Assembly (NCBI RefSeq): GCF_041146395.1
Contig: NC_091006.1
Span: 7,570,001 to 7,634,000, forward strand
Length of the DNA: 64,000 bases
Direction: 5' to 3'
DNA from: Eulemur rufifrons
Lineage: Eukaryota > Chordata > Mammalia > Primates > Lemuridae
This document shows, piece after piece, positions 1-35,890 of this stretch. Both the position numbers and the translations under genes were made by a program. Within the stretch, counting starts at the first letter, position 1; every line of letters begins with the position of its first letter. The notes under the pieces are model-generated. The model did not search any database, was not told the origin of the DNA, and was given only the letters and a program-made list of their open reading frames with translations.

Positions 1-13945
<13,945 letters not shown>

Positions 13946-15272
13946 CCCACTCGGCCATCTCCAGGTTTATTTATTAGATGGTACCAGTCCACCTGGAGGA
14001 GACCCGAAATGCTATGGGAGCCTGAGATTGGCAATGGGAAGCTGACCCCCAAGGATGGGAGAGGTTGTGTCGTACTCATATGCCATACAAGACCAATGTG
14101 GAAAGGCCCTGGGTGACCAGATAGATAGCATCTGGTCCCTTCGTGATACAGGGGCTGGAAGGACCACAGAGGGGGCATGATGAGGCTTATACGGTGACAC
14201 GGCAGAACCAGAACAGGTCCCCTGAGCAGCCAGGAAGGTTTCTGAGGGGCTGCTGGAGGCCACAGCCAAACCACACTGCCCTGGGAGGACACATTCAGAA
14301 TTCACACGGTCAGGGGTGACACGGTACCCATGGCTATGTGAATGACTTGTAATCTGCCTCCTTGCTGGTTCCCTGAGGCCAGGGACTGGGTCAGGTTCAC
14401 CTTTGGTGCCCCAGAGGATCAGGCATTGTTTGTGAACAAATGCAGGAGCCCCTTGTCCACCTGGGGAGAGTGACAGCCCAACTCTTCCTCTGGGAGCCAT
14501 TCAAGGACTGAGCAGCAGAGGGTGTGACACGGTGGGACTGGCCGATGCCCCAGGGCTGATGCCACTGGGTGGGGCATAGTTCACTGTTGTTCTGCCCTGC
14601 CATGGCCCGTGATCCTCCTACTCTCCGGAGGACTCTGCTGACCTCCTGCAGACCCACAGCACAGCCATGTCCCAGCACCACCCCAGCACTGTGACAGTAC
14701 AGCCTCGCTCCTGGTACCACAGGTCTAGCCTCGGGACTTCCTCCTTCTGCCCCGGCACTGCGCTTTTCTATCTCCTTCCTCCCAGCAAACTGCATGGCAG
14801 AAAGGAGGCTCAGGGGTAGGAGAGCAGGTGTCCTGTGACTCAGAGCTGCCTTGCTCAGGGGGCCCCCACCCCATCACAGGCCCCTGTGACATGTGCCAGG
14901 CGTGGGCCTGAGGCACAGGGTGGCCGCGTGGGCTGCTGGCCGTGACCCTGGCTTACAGCCTGGTCCAAACCAAAGACTCCAGAACTCTGAGGTGTGGTCA
15001 ACGGCCCATCTGTCCCACTCCTCTGTCCCACTCGTAGCTTTGGCTTCCTGGCCCACAAGGGTGGGCGTGGGGAGGACAGGCAGCTACCTCTTTCCTAAGC
15101 TGAAGCGCCAACACTGTCTTCCATGGCGAGGAGATGTACTCCTTTCCTACTGACCGTCTTTATACTTATTTATACAAGAGGTAGCTGTTAGGTGGGGGAG
15201 TTGTTAGGTGGGGGGACATTGCTGTGCCTCCTGCCCATGATGACACCCAATAAACGTGACACTCAAAGTCAG
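13946..15272 (+). other. ITPKC: ITPKC 3' untranslated region
   Basis: Continuous, repeat-poor, GC-moderate sequence runs from the ITPKC stop to a canonical AATAAA at 15249-15254, followed by a GT-rich stretch (gtggtggagtcttttt) suited to cleavage near 15270. The ORFs in it are on the opposite strand or short and show no family resemblance, so I read it as UTR. The exact cleavage site is inferred. Confidence 0.75.
15249..15254 (+). promoter_or_regulatory. ITPKC: ITPKC poly(A) signal AATAAA
   Basis: Perfect AATAAA about 1.3 kb after the ITPKC stop, with a downstream GT/T-rich element. No better signal is seen between the stop and this point. Confidence 0.7.
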
Positions 15273-16914
15273 CGTGGTGGAGTCTTTTTCTTTCACATCT
15301 GGAGTGTACAGGCTCAACTCTGTAGTTCAAGCATTAGTGCTGGGTGGGGTATTGGGATGATGATCAGTTTGGCAGAGAGTGGCAGGCTCAGGCCCGGCTG
15401 GTTCATTCATTCACCACTCACTGAGTGGCTATGCTCGTGCCTGGCTCTATGTTGGACAATGCAGGGGACACAGTGGTGACAGCTCCAAGCCCTGCCCTCA
15501 GGGCTCCCAGGACAGTGTATCAGATGAGTAGTGCCACCAAAATACCAGGGTTGGGATGGGGACATGCCTATTCCTTACCTCATTCATAGGTTAGAAACAT
15601 TACACAGTAGTTTTCCTAAATGAGATCCTTTGCTGGGCACTGGGGACACAGCAGTGATCAAGACAGACCTATTCTCCTATTTCAGAGTGGAGGTGACAGG
15701 TACTCATTAAACTAATAATCACACACATCAGCACCATAACAAACTTCAGAGAGCCAGGAAACAGCCTGGCTGATGGTTAGACACTTAACTCCCTGGTTTA
15801 AATCCTGACTCGGCCGGGCGCGGTGGCTCACACCTGTAATCCTAGCACTCTGGGAGGCCGAGGTGGAAGATTGCTTGAGCTCAGGAGTACGAGACCCGGT
15901 CTCTACTAAAAAAAAAAATTTATATATATATATATACAAAAAAAATTAGCTGAGCAACTAAAAATAGAAGAAGTTAGCCAGGCATGGTGGCACATGTCTG
16001 TAGTCCCAGCTATTCAGGAGGCTGAGGCAGGAGATTCACTTGAGCCCAGGAGCCTGAGGTTGCTGTGAGCTAGGCTGACACCCCAGCACTCTACCCAGGG
16101 CAACAGAGCGAGACTCTGTCAAAAAAAAAAAAAAAAAAATCCTGACTCTGCCACTTGCCAGCTACATGACCTCACGCCAGTGACTCCACTTCCCCAGGCC
16201 TCAGTCTTGCCATCTGCCAAATGTAGGGAATCTAGTTCCTTCCTTAAGGATCTAGATGAGTTAACACAGGTGGAAGGAGCCCACACAACTGCTCTCAGAT
16301 GGGCTTTAAAGATCTGAGAAGACACGAGGTTGGGGAGGGGTGCCTGGACAGGCTGAGGGTCCCTGAGGAAGTGGTACCTGAGCCAAGGTGGAGGAGTTAG
16401 ACAGTGATCTTTAGCAGAGGGCAGAGGGTGAGGCTGGGGGTGGGAGCACCACACTCTAGGAACTGAAAGGCCAGCAATGCCGGCAGGCAGAGTGTGGAAG
16501 ACCAGCCAGGGCTAAGGAGAGGTGAACTGGGGTGGGGAAAGCTCAGGCCCTGTCCTGGGAGCAAACTGGGGGAGCAGCAGAGGATCCGGGCAGGAGGTTC
16601 CTGCAGATGTCCGGTAAGGTGACCGTGGCATAGAAGAGGTGGTCCCCAGTGAGAAGGTGATGTGACACGGGGGGACGGTGGACAAGTCGTGGGGTCTGAG
16701 TTGTCAGTCTCTCCTTGGAGAGAGGGATCAGTGGGTGCTCAATACTGGAGGCGATGGGCTTGGGGAGTCAAGTCGATGCCCAGGCTTGAGAACGGATGGA
16801 CGGGGACCACCCTGATGAACAATCTCTGGGCTGGAGGCCCTCATAGGTCCCAACCTATGGCCTGTCGCAAAGAGGGAGAAGCTGGGACAGTCTTCAAATG
16901 GTGATGGAGCCAGG
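15273..16914. other. ITPKC-ACTMAP intergenic / ACTMAP 3' flank
   Basis: Between the two convergent genes. It holds an ancient repeat of the 'ctgggcactggggacacagcagt' kind, an Alu inserted in a MIR (about 15760-16270), and about 600 bp of repeat-poor sequence. No AATAAA on the minus strand was found within a few hundred bases after the ACTMAP stop, so the ACTMAP 3' end is unresolved. No coding gene seen. Confidence 0.6.
15812..16140 (+). mobile_element. Strepsirrhine-type Alu inserted in a MIR
   Basis: Starts 'ggccgggcgcggtggctcac' and ends in a poly-A of about 20. A 12-bp target-site duplication, AAATCCTGACTC, flanks it (15800-15811 and about 16137-16148). The duplicated word is part of a MIR (tcctgactctgccacttgcc), so the Alu landed inside an older SINE. 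Confidence 0.92.
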
Positions 16915-19900
16915 CTAGTGGTGGGAGTCCCGTGGTCTCAGCAGCAGGGCCTGGCCACAGAGGCCAGCCCGCACCCCGCCAGTGGGCACCACATACGTCT
17001 GACCATTGGTGGCCCGTGAGGGCGAGAAGTCTGTCAGCTGCAGGTTGCTATCCCGGACTTGGTTGTAGTCCCACAGCTGGTAGTGCCAACTCTTGCCCTG
17101 CTTGGAAAGAAGGTAGACAGCTCCCGGGGAGCCTTCCTCTGGCAGAGATGGTGGCTGGCAGGGCATGCTGGGCACTGGGTGGAACAGGCCTGGCAACTCG
17201 GGGTCCTCAGCGTAGCCGAGGCTCGGCACAGCCTGCACACCTAGCAGGACCCCTGGAGGACAGAAGGGGGTGAGTGGCAGGTGATGAGCCGCAACGATGT
17301 GCTGGGGCCACTGAACCCCACCCGTCCTAGTCCTCTGGGGGCGGGGGGAGATGCTGCCTTTATTCCCAAGTTACAGAGAAGTCAGCAGCAGCCAGTGAGC
17401 ACGTGGCTGGACTGGGATGCGGACCCAGGGCATCTGGCTCCAGAGCTTCAGGCATTTTAAGTCCTGCCTCCTCTGGCCTGTTAGCGCAGGGGAGGCAGAG
17501 AGGCAGCATTAGACGGAGCACATGCTGTCACCTGGTCATCTCCAGCTGTCTAAGGAACAGAGGTTCTGAGAGGAGCCCTCAAGGACATACAGAAAAGCCT
17601 CCATCCAGGCCTCCCGACATGCACAAAGCTGGCTTCCTTCAGGCAGGAGGAATGACGATGACAATGCCGATAATGCTTATGTGGAGCACTGTTCTGAGAG
17701 TTTTGCATGCTCTGTCTACAAGGCAGTCTTGCGAGGTGGGTACTATTGTCACTTTTGATTTCCAGATGGGGAAATGGAGACCAAACAAATGGAGGACACT
17801 TGCCCAGAGTCACAGAGCCTGGAAGTGGCTGGGCTGGGCCTGGAGGCCAGACTGTCGGATCCTAACATCTGTGCTCTGACCTTCTGTCTGTGCAAACACC
17901 TGAGGTACCTGCTATCTGCCAGGTGCTGTGCTAAGAACCCTGCAGGGACAAGGATGGCTTAGCTCTGGTCCCTGGCTTGAGTGCACAGCCTGGCTGGGGA
18001 GACCCAGAGTGAGGGGCACAGGGACAAAGGAAAAAGGACCCACCTGCGCTCACTGCCCAGTGGGCCTTGTGTCCCTTCCTCTGACATGGCTCGTGGTTGA
18101 AGTCCTCATCGTAGCTGGTGCTGGTGTTAAGGCCAAAACTGTGGCATGGCCCTGAGACCCACCCTTTGCCAACCCTGCCCTGCGCCCTCCTGGGCCCTGG
18201 GATACGGGATGAGCAAAGGATGTCCGGTGACAAGGTGCTGCAGGACAAGGTCTCTGTTGGGACCGCCCAGGCCACCGCAGAGCAGCTTGGTCTGGCAGCC
18301 CAGCACCTCCTGGGCCAGCCTGCCCATGTCAGCCACTGCAGGGTGAGAGCACACAGAGGGCTTGCTCTGTGCCTGACACCATGCCAAGGACTCCAACCCT
18401 CACTGTGACCATCTCATTACAAAGAGGGTCAGCTGCTTGTCCATGGTCACAGTGAGGAGGTGGTAGAGCTAGATTTGGAACCCAGGCTGGCTCAAGTCTA
18501 CCTCATAACCACTCTGCTCTATTGCGCAGGGAGAAGGGCTTGGAATGGGAACCCCTCACTCGCCTGCCAGCACCCCACCTGGCCTCTCTGGCCCCCCTAC
18601 TGAAGGGTTAACAAAACACCTGGCATGAGACCCTTCCCCACCCAACTCACCGGAGAACATCTCTCCCTGGGCCGTGTAGCCTCTCTCCATGGCCACCTGC
18701 ACAAGTCTCTCCAGGGGGATGCCGCTGGGGGGCAACAGGAGAGTGCCTGCCATCCACAAGGCCACCAGCCCACACCTGGGGACAGACAGGCCCAGTCCCT
18801 CAACCCTTAAGTCATGGGCCCCCCCGACCCTGGAAGCTGGAGTAGGGAAACAGACTTGCCACCCTGGGGGAGTTCTCCTCCCCTCTCCCAGGCCAGGTGG
18901 GGAGACCAGACTCCCATGCGTGGGAAAGGCCTACCAAGGCCTGAGCCCAGGGATGGAGAGCTGGTGGAAAGGTGGGGAGAGGTCACCTGGGCTTCCGGGA
19001 AGTAGGTGCCAGACGGGAGTTAGAGAGATGGGCCAAGTTCATTTGTTCACTTGCTGGAATTTACTTTTCTCTTGCTCATTAGTTCCAACTGTTGGCCACG
19101 CCTGCACCCAGGCCTCTGATGTGGAAAGTTCTCCCTTTCCCTCCCTCCCCTCCTCCCCAGGCTGCCTGGGATGCACTCACTCCCCACGTCCTCCCAGGTC
19201 CGTCCTCAGGAAGCCCAGCAAAGGTAGAGCAAGGGCTGCCAACGGGGTGGGGGTCCCACATCAGGGAACATACTGAGGGCCTTCTTGGATGAGGGACGGC
19301 AGGTCAGCACAGAAGAGGATCCACTGCAGGTCACTTCGGAACCTGAAGAAAAGCCACAATCGGGTCACAAGGGAACTAGCTCCAAGAGTCCCCCTTGAGC
19401 TCTGGCTGGGAGCAAGGTGTGCACGGATGGTGAAGGGAACACAGGCCTGGCTGTCCTAAGGCCAGAAGGCTGCTCCTGGCTCAGTCACTGACTTCCTCTC
19501 CCTGAGCCTCAGTTTCCTCATCTGGTCGGTGGGAATCATCCTTCCGCCTGCCTGCTCCCTGCTCTTTCTCTGTTACTGAAAGGTGAAGACAGATATGCAG
19601 ACTTTACAACTGGGAGCCGGAAAAGCTTATTTGGGGAAATTTCTCAAAGGAGTACCACTATACCCAAACTCTACCTGTGATCTTTTCTCAAGTTTGTTTC
19701 TCATGCTGTTAAACAGGGTAAAGATCTCTTAGCTCAGCCTTGAGTAAAACCAGGTATCACTAACATGCTTACTGCCTCAGAGATCACCTTGATAATAAAT
19801 CTTGCACCCTGGGGAGGCCACCCAGACAGTTTTGGTGATTCCAATCCTCCAGGCCTCCGGAGGGCTCATGCTTTTATTCCTATTCCAAGGCTAGACAGAA

Positions 19901-21342
19901 GGCAAGGCCGAGGGGATGACCCAGAGCTCCTGGTTCCCAGTTTGGGGCACCCTCTTGACGAAAGGAGATGATACCACAGAACTGCAATTAAAAGCTCAGA
20001 GCCCTGCTTGCAGAGCTCAAGATTCTTCCTTTTCTTTTCACTGTGGCTAAGTACGTCATCTCTATGAACCTCAGTTTTCTCATAGGGAAAATAAGATAAT
20101 AACTCCTACCTCATGGGGTTGCTGAAAGAATTCAATAAATTAATACTTAAAAACACAACAGTGCCTGACACAGGCTAGGCATGTAATAATGGTGACCCTT
20201 ATTTGCATTAAATTTGCCTTACCTCGGTTGGGGCATTTAGCACACATTATAAATGTGTCTGGAGAGCGTGGAGTTTCATCGTGGGCCTGGGCACATCACT
20301 GCTCCCTCTTCCCTTCAGCCAGGCAATCATTAAACCTTTTCCCCATGGCCCCAGCAGGGGTCTAGAACCCTTCTCTCCTCTCCTGCTTGGGTCCCTGGGT
20401 GCTCCAGCCTCTCTGGGCCTGGGGACTCCCATCTCATGACTGCCACTTCCCACTGTTGGAGGTAGTCTCGATCTCTGTGCAAAGCCTTTCCATGGCTCTC
20501 CAGTACCCTAAGGACAGCCCCACTGCCTTCACATGGCCCAGCATGTCCTGTGTGAGCTGGTTCGCGCCCACCTTTGCAGCCCCATCTTTGCCACTTCCTC
20601 ATGTTAAGGAAATACTTGCAGTTCCTTGAATAGAACATGTCCTCATTTCACTCCAGGCCTCTGTACAGGCTGTTTACTCTCATCACATATCCCTTGCTTG
20701 ACTTGCTCAACAGCACTCAGGGTTCCCTTCTCCAAAAAGCCCCCTCAGCCTGGTCAGATACCCCACTGGGCTCTGTCACAACAGTCCTGACCACTCTTGG
20801 CTGTCACTGTCTGGTGGGGTGGAGGGTCTGTTTCTCCCACTAGACTAGGCACTTGTGAGGACAGCTCCCATTGCTGGAGGCATACCACCCCTGAAGGGGG
20901 CCAGGCAGGGGACTGAAGCAGTCAGCCTCTTTGACCTTGAGAAAACAAGAAACTCCAAGAGATGGGTTGAGTGATCTGGGGAGAGGTGACTGGGTGAGCC
21001 CCTGGGTGGGTGGGGTGGCGCATGTAGACCCTACCGGTCCTTGTGCAGCTTCAGGAGCCTCTTCACATCTTCTTTGCCCCTGGGGACTCGGCCAGCCTTC
21101 TCCAAAGCCTCCTTCAGGAGCCGGCTCTTCTCCAGGCCGAAGACATGAGGGGGAGCTGCCCCCTTGGCCGGGGGTGGAGGCAGAGGTGGAGGTGGTGGGG
21201 GAATAGGGGCCTGGAGACTCCAGGGAGTGGGTGGAAAAGCTGAGTCTGGAGGACGGGGAGAAGGTGGAATGATGGGGGCTTGGGGTGCAGGAGTTCTTGG
21301 AGGAGGGATTGGTGGTTTTAGAGGAGAGCATGGAGAAGTCAT
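16915..21342 (-). CDS. ACTMAP: Actin maturation protease (C19orf54 family)
   Basis: Cysteine protease that removes the N-terminal acetylated Met/Cys dipeptide end of actins during actin maturation in the cytosol. Coding exons, 5' to 3': 21342-21035, 19342-19274, 18775-18651, 18335-18206, 18114-18044, 17252-16915 (stop TAG). All are GT-AG and sum to 1041 nt, 346 aa against about 351 in human. Residues 1-75 are proline-rich (profilin-type PPPPP runs). The peptidase C39-like fold follows, with the expected catalytic Cys127 in GPQCGLVALWM and His229 in GHKAHWAV. The Met at 21342 lies 9 nt inside an exon whose acceptor (ctcctgtag) ends at 21351, so at least one non-coding exon must lie upstream toward 22.0 kb. 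Transcribed away from SNRPA across a shared GC-rich region. The match to human is strong throughout. Confidence 0.95.
17660..17880 (-). repeat. MIR fragment in ACTMAP intron
   Basis: Antisense MIR on the plus strand: 'ttccagatggggaaatggag' then 'acttgcccagagtcacagag'. Confidence 0.6.
20010..20200 (+). repeat. MIR fragment in ACTMAP intron
   Basis: 'gaacctcagttttctcatag', 'aactcctacctcatggggtt' and 'cagtgcctgacacaggctag' in MIR order. Confidence 0.65.
20340..20860 (+). repeat. L2-like fragment in ACTMAP intron
   Basis: 'gcaaagcctttccatggctc' and 'ctccaggcctctgtacaggc' followed by a 'ccctcagcctggtcagat' segment resemble L2. Low-level similarity only. Confidence 0.5.
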
Positions 21343-21742
21343 TTTGGGGTCTACAGGAGGAAATGAAGGGGTTGAGAATGGGATAGAGAAGGATCCTTCA
21401 AAAGGGGTTGGTCTCAGGGATGGAGATTTTAAAGGTTTTAGAGCTGAGTTCCAGAATTTGGGGGCCAACCAGTGGGTCTAAAAGAACTCGTCCTAAAATT
21501 TGAAACAATGGATGCAGGGATTGGGGCTGACTCAAGTCATGTAAGATGTGAGAGTTAACAGGGTGGGGTCCTTAAATCCGGAACCACATTTGTGGTATCA
21601 GCCTGGAGCAGGTTGGGGTGTGTTGGGAGGTTTACGGAGGGAAATTTAGTAGGACTTATTAGCCATTAACTCATTACCTGGGGACAGATTTGGGAACTCA
21701 TGGGTCAATCTGCGGATATGAAGACCTGGAGTGAGGGACCTA

Positions 21743-21972
21743 AAGGGTGAGACTTAGGGGCCCATGGCTAAAGAATTAGAGAATTCACATCCCAGGCCCG
21801 AGTTTGGAACCTTTGAGCTGACCTTTGAGTCAGAGGTCAAGAGGTCAAAAATGACACCCGGCAGGGAAAACGGCCTAGTTGTGGAGAAGGTCCTGGAATC
21901 ACAAAACAGTAAATCTGTTGGTTGGAGAAGACTCTGAGATCCGAGGCCGGAGGGAGCCGCAATAAGCGCTGA
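21743..21972 (-). other. ACTMAP: Possible ACTMAP 5'UTR region
   Basis: On the minus strand a good acceptor (ctctctttttcag) precedes 'cgcttattgcggctccctcc', and a possible donor (ctcaaag|gtcagc) follows about 140 nt later. This could be a non-coding exon joined to the acceptor at 21351. Only inferred from splice-like words; it could equally be part of the first exon. Confidence 0.3.
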
Positions 21973-21999
21973 AAAAGAGAGAAAGGAGTCACGAAATAA

Positions 22000-32277
<10,278 letters not shown>

Positions 32278-32404
32278 CACCTTTTCCGCATGCCTGCCCC
32301 TGCCCCCTGTTCTGGGGCCACCCCTTTTCCCCTTGGCTCAGCCCCCTGAAGGTAAGTCCCCCCTTGGGGGCCTTCTCGGAGCTGTGTGTGAGTGAGTGGT
32401 CGCC

Positions 32405-32462
32405 ACACAGCATTGTACCCAGAGTCTGTCCCCAGACATTGCACCTGGCGCTGTTAGGCTGG
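32405..32462 (+). promoter_or_regulatory. SNRPA: Polyadenylation inhibition element (U1A autoregulation)
   Basis: Two U1A-binding heptamers, ATTGTAC (32412-32418) and ATTGCAC (32438-32444), sit 19 bases apart, the second ending 19 bases before the ATTAAA. In the established U1A system two U1A molecules bind these unpaired boxes and block poly(A) polymerase, limiting SNRPA mRNA. Both boxes and their flanking pairing words (cagagtctg / cccagac) are intact. Confidence 0.92.
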
Positions 32463-32463
32463 A

Positions 32464-32469
32464 ATTAAA
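32464..32469 (+). promoter_or_regulatory. SNRPA: SNRPA poly(A) signal ATTAAA
   Basis: ATTAAA 19 nt after the second U1A box and followed by a T/G-rich downstream element. No AATAAA is present nearby. Confidence 0.85.
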
Positions 32470-33859
32470 GTGGTTTTTTGAGGTTTGGTTTTTCACAACC
32501 ATTTGTCTGTCTTATTTTCTTATTCTCCGTGGTTCCCTTCCCTCCGCATCAGCATATCCTGGGTTTTTGGACTTCTTGGCATTTTGAAGTTTCCAACCTT
32601 GGGAAAACAAAGGATCATATAGTGATAATTGTCGGAACTTAAGTTACATTTACTGCTTTGGCCATTTTCTATATTGTCTCAATTGGCATTCAGGGCAGGA
32701 AATGGAAACCCAGAGCTGCATGTACAGTTAGGCAGGTTGTGTATTGCACAAGGATGCCACATTTAAGGGCACACCATTCACTTTGTTTATTTCAACAATT
32801 TCCAACAGGTGACAAGAGTGTTAAGGAAGAGGTCTTTGTTTACCTTTTTCTAATCTGCACAAAGGTACCATCTGTCATAGCAACAGTCCCACAGAAACCA
32901 TTGTAGGTACTTGGGCAGAAAGGGATTTAATATAGGGAACTTGGTGTGCCTGAAACCATTGGAAGGGTGGTAGGAATGGCAGTCTAGGTTTGAGACTTCA
33001 AATTTGTAGCCCCTGATTGAGCTCCACAGAGTTCAGTATGATGCCACTGTTGCTTCTGGGAGTACCCAAACTGACTTGGTCACATGGGAGGTTCTGACCA
33101 GATGCTGGTACAGGGTGTGGTGGCCACCTCAAACACGGCTGATCTGCCTTGGTGGTCAGCAGTCAGCCAGGAACCTTGGGCAGGTTCCTGACCCAGATTC
33201 CCCGGCAGTGCCTTAGCTGCAAGGATGCTTACGAGAGAGGTGGCTGCTCTGGAGAATGATGCTTGGCATGTGGATCTCTATTTGAAGCAGTTTGGAGGTG
33301 AGACCTAAGTTATCATCGTCCACTACTTCGTCATTCTGACCTTGAGCAAGTGACTGATCCCCAGGCCTCAGTTTTCTCTTCCCCAATATGGAAATGAAAG
33401 CTGAGGGGGAAGCACTGCAGAACATGGCCAGCAAAGTCCAGAGCTGAAGTGATCCTTGGGCTAAGCCCCAAATGACCTGGAGCAGCCTACCACATGAAGA
33501 TCTGAGAGAAATGCAAAGATCTGGGGGTGGGAGAGAGCTCAGTGTTTGAGGGAAGGGATGACTCCCAAGGAGTTCCGTTTGCACTGTGTTCACTAGAATT
33601 GTGCTTCTCAGTGCCTTTGCTTGTGTGGCTGGAATACAGAGGGAGAGGGATACAGTGTGCGCTAGGGCAGTTGTCGTGGCTACCTTGTGGATCATATATG
33701 GAATTTGGATGTGGTAGGCAGCCTCTAAGAAGGCTCCTGATAGTCTACACCTGGCATTCACAGTCTTGTGAGGTCTCCTTTCCTTGAGTGTGAGCTGGGT
33801 CTAGTGACTTACTTCAAATGAATGCAGCAATGATGGGATGTTACTTGTATAGTAAGATG

Positions 33860-33990
33860 ACAAAATTAGCCAAGTATGATGGCACACTCCTGTAGTCCCA
33901 GCTGCTTGGGAGGCAGAGGCAGGAGGATCTGATCCTGCCACTGCACTTCAGCCTGGGTGACATAGCAAGACCATGTCTCTTAAAAGATTA
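33860..33990 (+). mobile_element. Alu-arm fragment
   Basis: 'attagccaagtatgatggca' to 'atagcaagaccatgtctctt': one right-arm-like monomer. Confidence 0.7.
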
Positions 33991-34579
33991 TAAAGACTGC
34001 CTCCATTTTACTTGCTTTTGGGAAAACCACCTGCTATGTGAGCTGTCTGAAGAGAGGCACGTGGCAAGGAACTGAGGGACGCCAACAGCCAGTGAGGACA
34101 GAGGCTCTCAGTCCGGTTCCCACAAGCAACTGAATCCTTCCAACAGCTGGCTGAGAACTTGGAGGTGGATCCTCCCCCAGTCCAGCCGTCAGATGAAACA
34201 GCAGCCCAGGCTGACAGGTTGATTGTAGCCTTACAGGAGACCTTGCACTGGAGGCACACAGCTAAGCCATGCCCAAATTTCTGACACACAGAAACAGTGA
34301 TAATAAATGTTGGTTTTAAGCTACTATGTTTTGGAGTAGTAATTATGCAGCAATAGATAAATGCACTGGGCTTTGGGAAATGAAGTCACTTCTACCATTT
34401 TGTGGCTTCATCAATGCTAATATATATGAGGGGCTGATGATTGATTGTGTTCTCCTTTCTAAATATCCTAGTACTTCGCACACACTTATAAACCTGATCT
34501 ATGTTCACTAGTTGTCTTCCCCACCAGAGGCTGTCAATATTCCTTCCTCAATGACTCTCAATGGCCTGGGTCAGGGCCT

Positions 34580-35185
34580 AGGATAAACTGGTCTAATTAG
34601 GTCAAATCCAGATTAAACCAGCCCAAACTAGCCATGAATGACTGGAACCCAGTCTAAACCAGTCATAACAGGCTAGAGCCATTCTAAATCAGCCACAACT
34701 GACCTAATCGAGCTGAAACTGATCAAGTCCAGTTGAAACTGGTAAAGACCAGCTGAAACCAGTTTTAACTGGTCTAAACCAGTCAGAGCTGGCCAAGACC
34801 AGCCATTATTGGCTGAGATTGTTCCAAACTGGTCTAATCTGGTCAAATCCAGATTAAAACAACCAAACCAGCCAGGAATGATTGGAACCAGTCTAAATCG
34901 GCCATGACTGGCCCAATTTAGTCAAGGCTAATGTAAACTGATCAAATCCAGTTGAAACTGGTCAAGACCAGCTGAAAACAGTCTTAACCAGTGTAAAGCA
35001 GCCAGAGCTGGCTCAAGCCAGCCATGACTGGCTGAGATTGGAACAAACTAGTCTAATTTAGTTAAATTCAGATGAAACCAGCCATGATTGGCCAAGACCA
35101 GTTGAAACTGGACATTACTGGCTGGAACAGGTCTAAATTGGTCTAATCAGGTTGAAACCAGTCCAAACTGGTCAAAACTAGTAAT
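34580..35185. repeat. Satellite-like array of AACTGGTC / GACCAGTT words
   Basis: About 600 bp built from alternating half-sites actggtc, aaccagt, gaccagc and tgaaact. A longer unit beginning aaactggtctaat repeats at 34585 and 34826 (spacing 241), with a more diverged start aaactagtctaat at 35045 (spacing 219). The two half-sites are each other's complement, so the array is rich in short inverted pairs. I do not recognise it as a named repeat family. Confidence 0.8.
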
Positions 35186-35607
35186 TTAAAGTGGAAAAGT
35201 TCAAGCATGCGTATAAAAGAAGACAAAATAGTATACTGAATTCCCAGAAGCTTCTACCAGTTGAACCTATTTTCAGCTTGTGGCCAAACAGTTTAAACCA
35301 GGACTCCACTCACTTTCTGCCCTTCTCAAATTATCTTGAAGCAAATCTCAGACACCCTGTTAGCTCACTATCAGTTAATATTTAAATACTGATGGTTCCC
35401 ATCTTATGATGGTTCGTGACTTAAGAATTTTTTAACTTTACAATGAGCTAGTTTGGGGTATTAGATGCATTTAACGATATTAAATTATATCGACTTACAA
35501 TGAGTTTGTTGAGATGTAGCCCTATCAAAAATCAAGGAGCATCTGTGTCTCTTTAAAAGATAACAATCACAAAGCCATGATCACACCTAAGAAAAATAAC
35601 AGTTTTG

Positions 35608-35890
35608 GGCCAGGCACAATGGTTCACCCCTGTATTCCGACCACTTTGGGAGGCGGAGGCGGGAGGATCGCTTAAGGCCAGGAGTTTGAGACCAGCCTGA
35701 GCAAAATAGCAAGTCCCCTGACTCTACAAAAAATAGAGAAAAAATTAGCTGGGTGTGGTTGTGTGCATTTGTACTGCGAGCTACTCGAGAGGCTGAGGCA
35801 GGAGGATCACCTGAGCCCAGGAGTTGGAGGTTGCATTGAGCTATGATGAAGCATGGGCCACAGGCTCAGACCCTGTTTCAAAAAAACCAA
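35608..35890 (+). mobile_element. AluJ-like element
   Basis: 'gggccaggcacaatggttca' start, both arms, ending 'accctgtttcaaaaaaacc'. Confidence 0.85.

Larger units (their letters stand above)
32278..32485 (+). other. SNRPA: SNRPA 3' untranslated region
   Basis: Short, C-rich 3'UTR ending after an ATTAAA signal at 32464-32469 with a downstream T/G-rich stretch (ggttttttgaggtttggttt). A gtaagt word at 32352 lies within it and was not used as a donor here. Confidence 0.8.

Noticed and set aside
34580..35185. Possible CRISPR-like array
   Set aside because: The genome is mammalian, units are not separated by unique spacers of fixed size and the repeats are not identical, so this is a satellite-type array.
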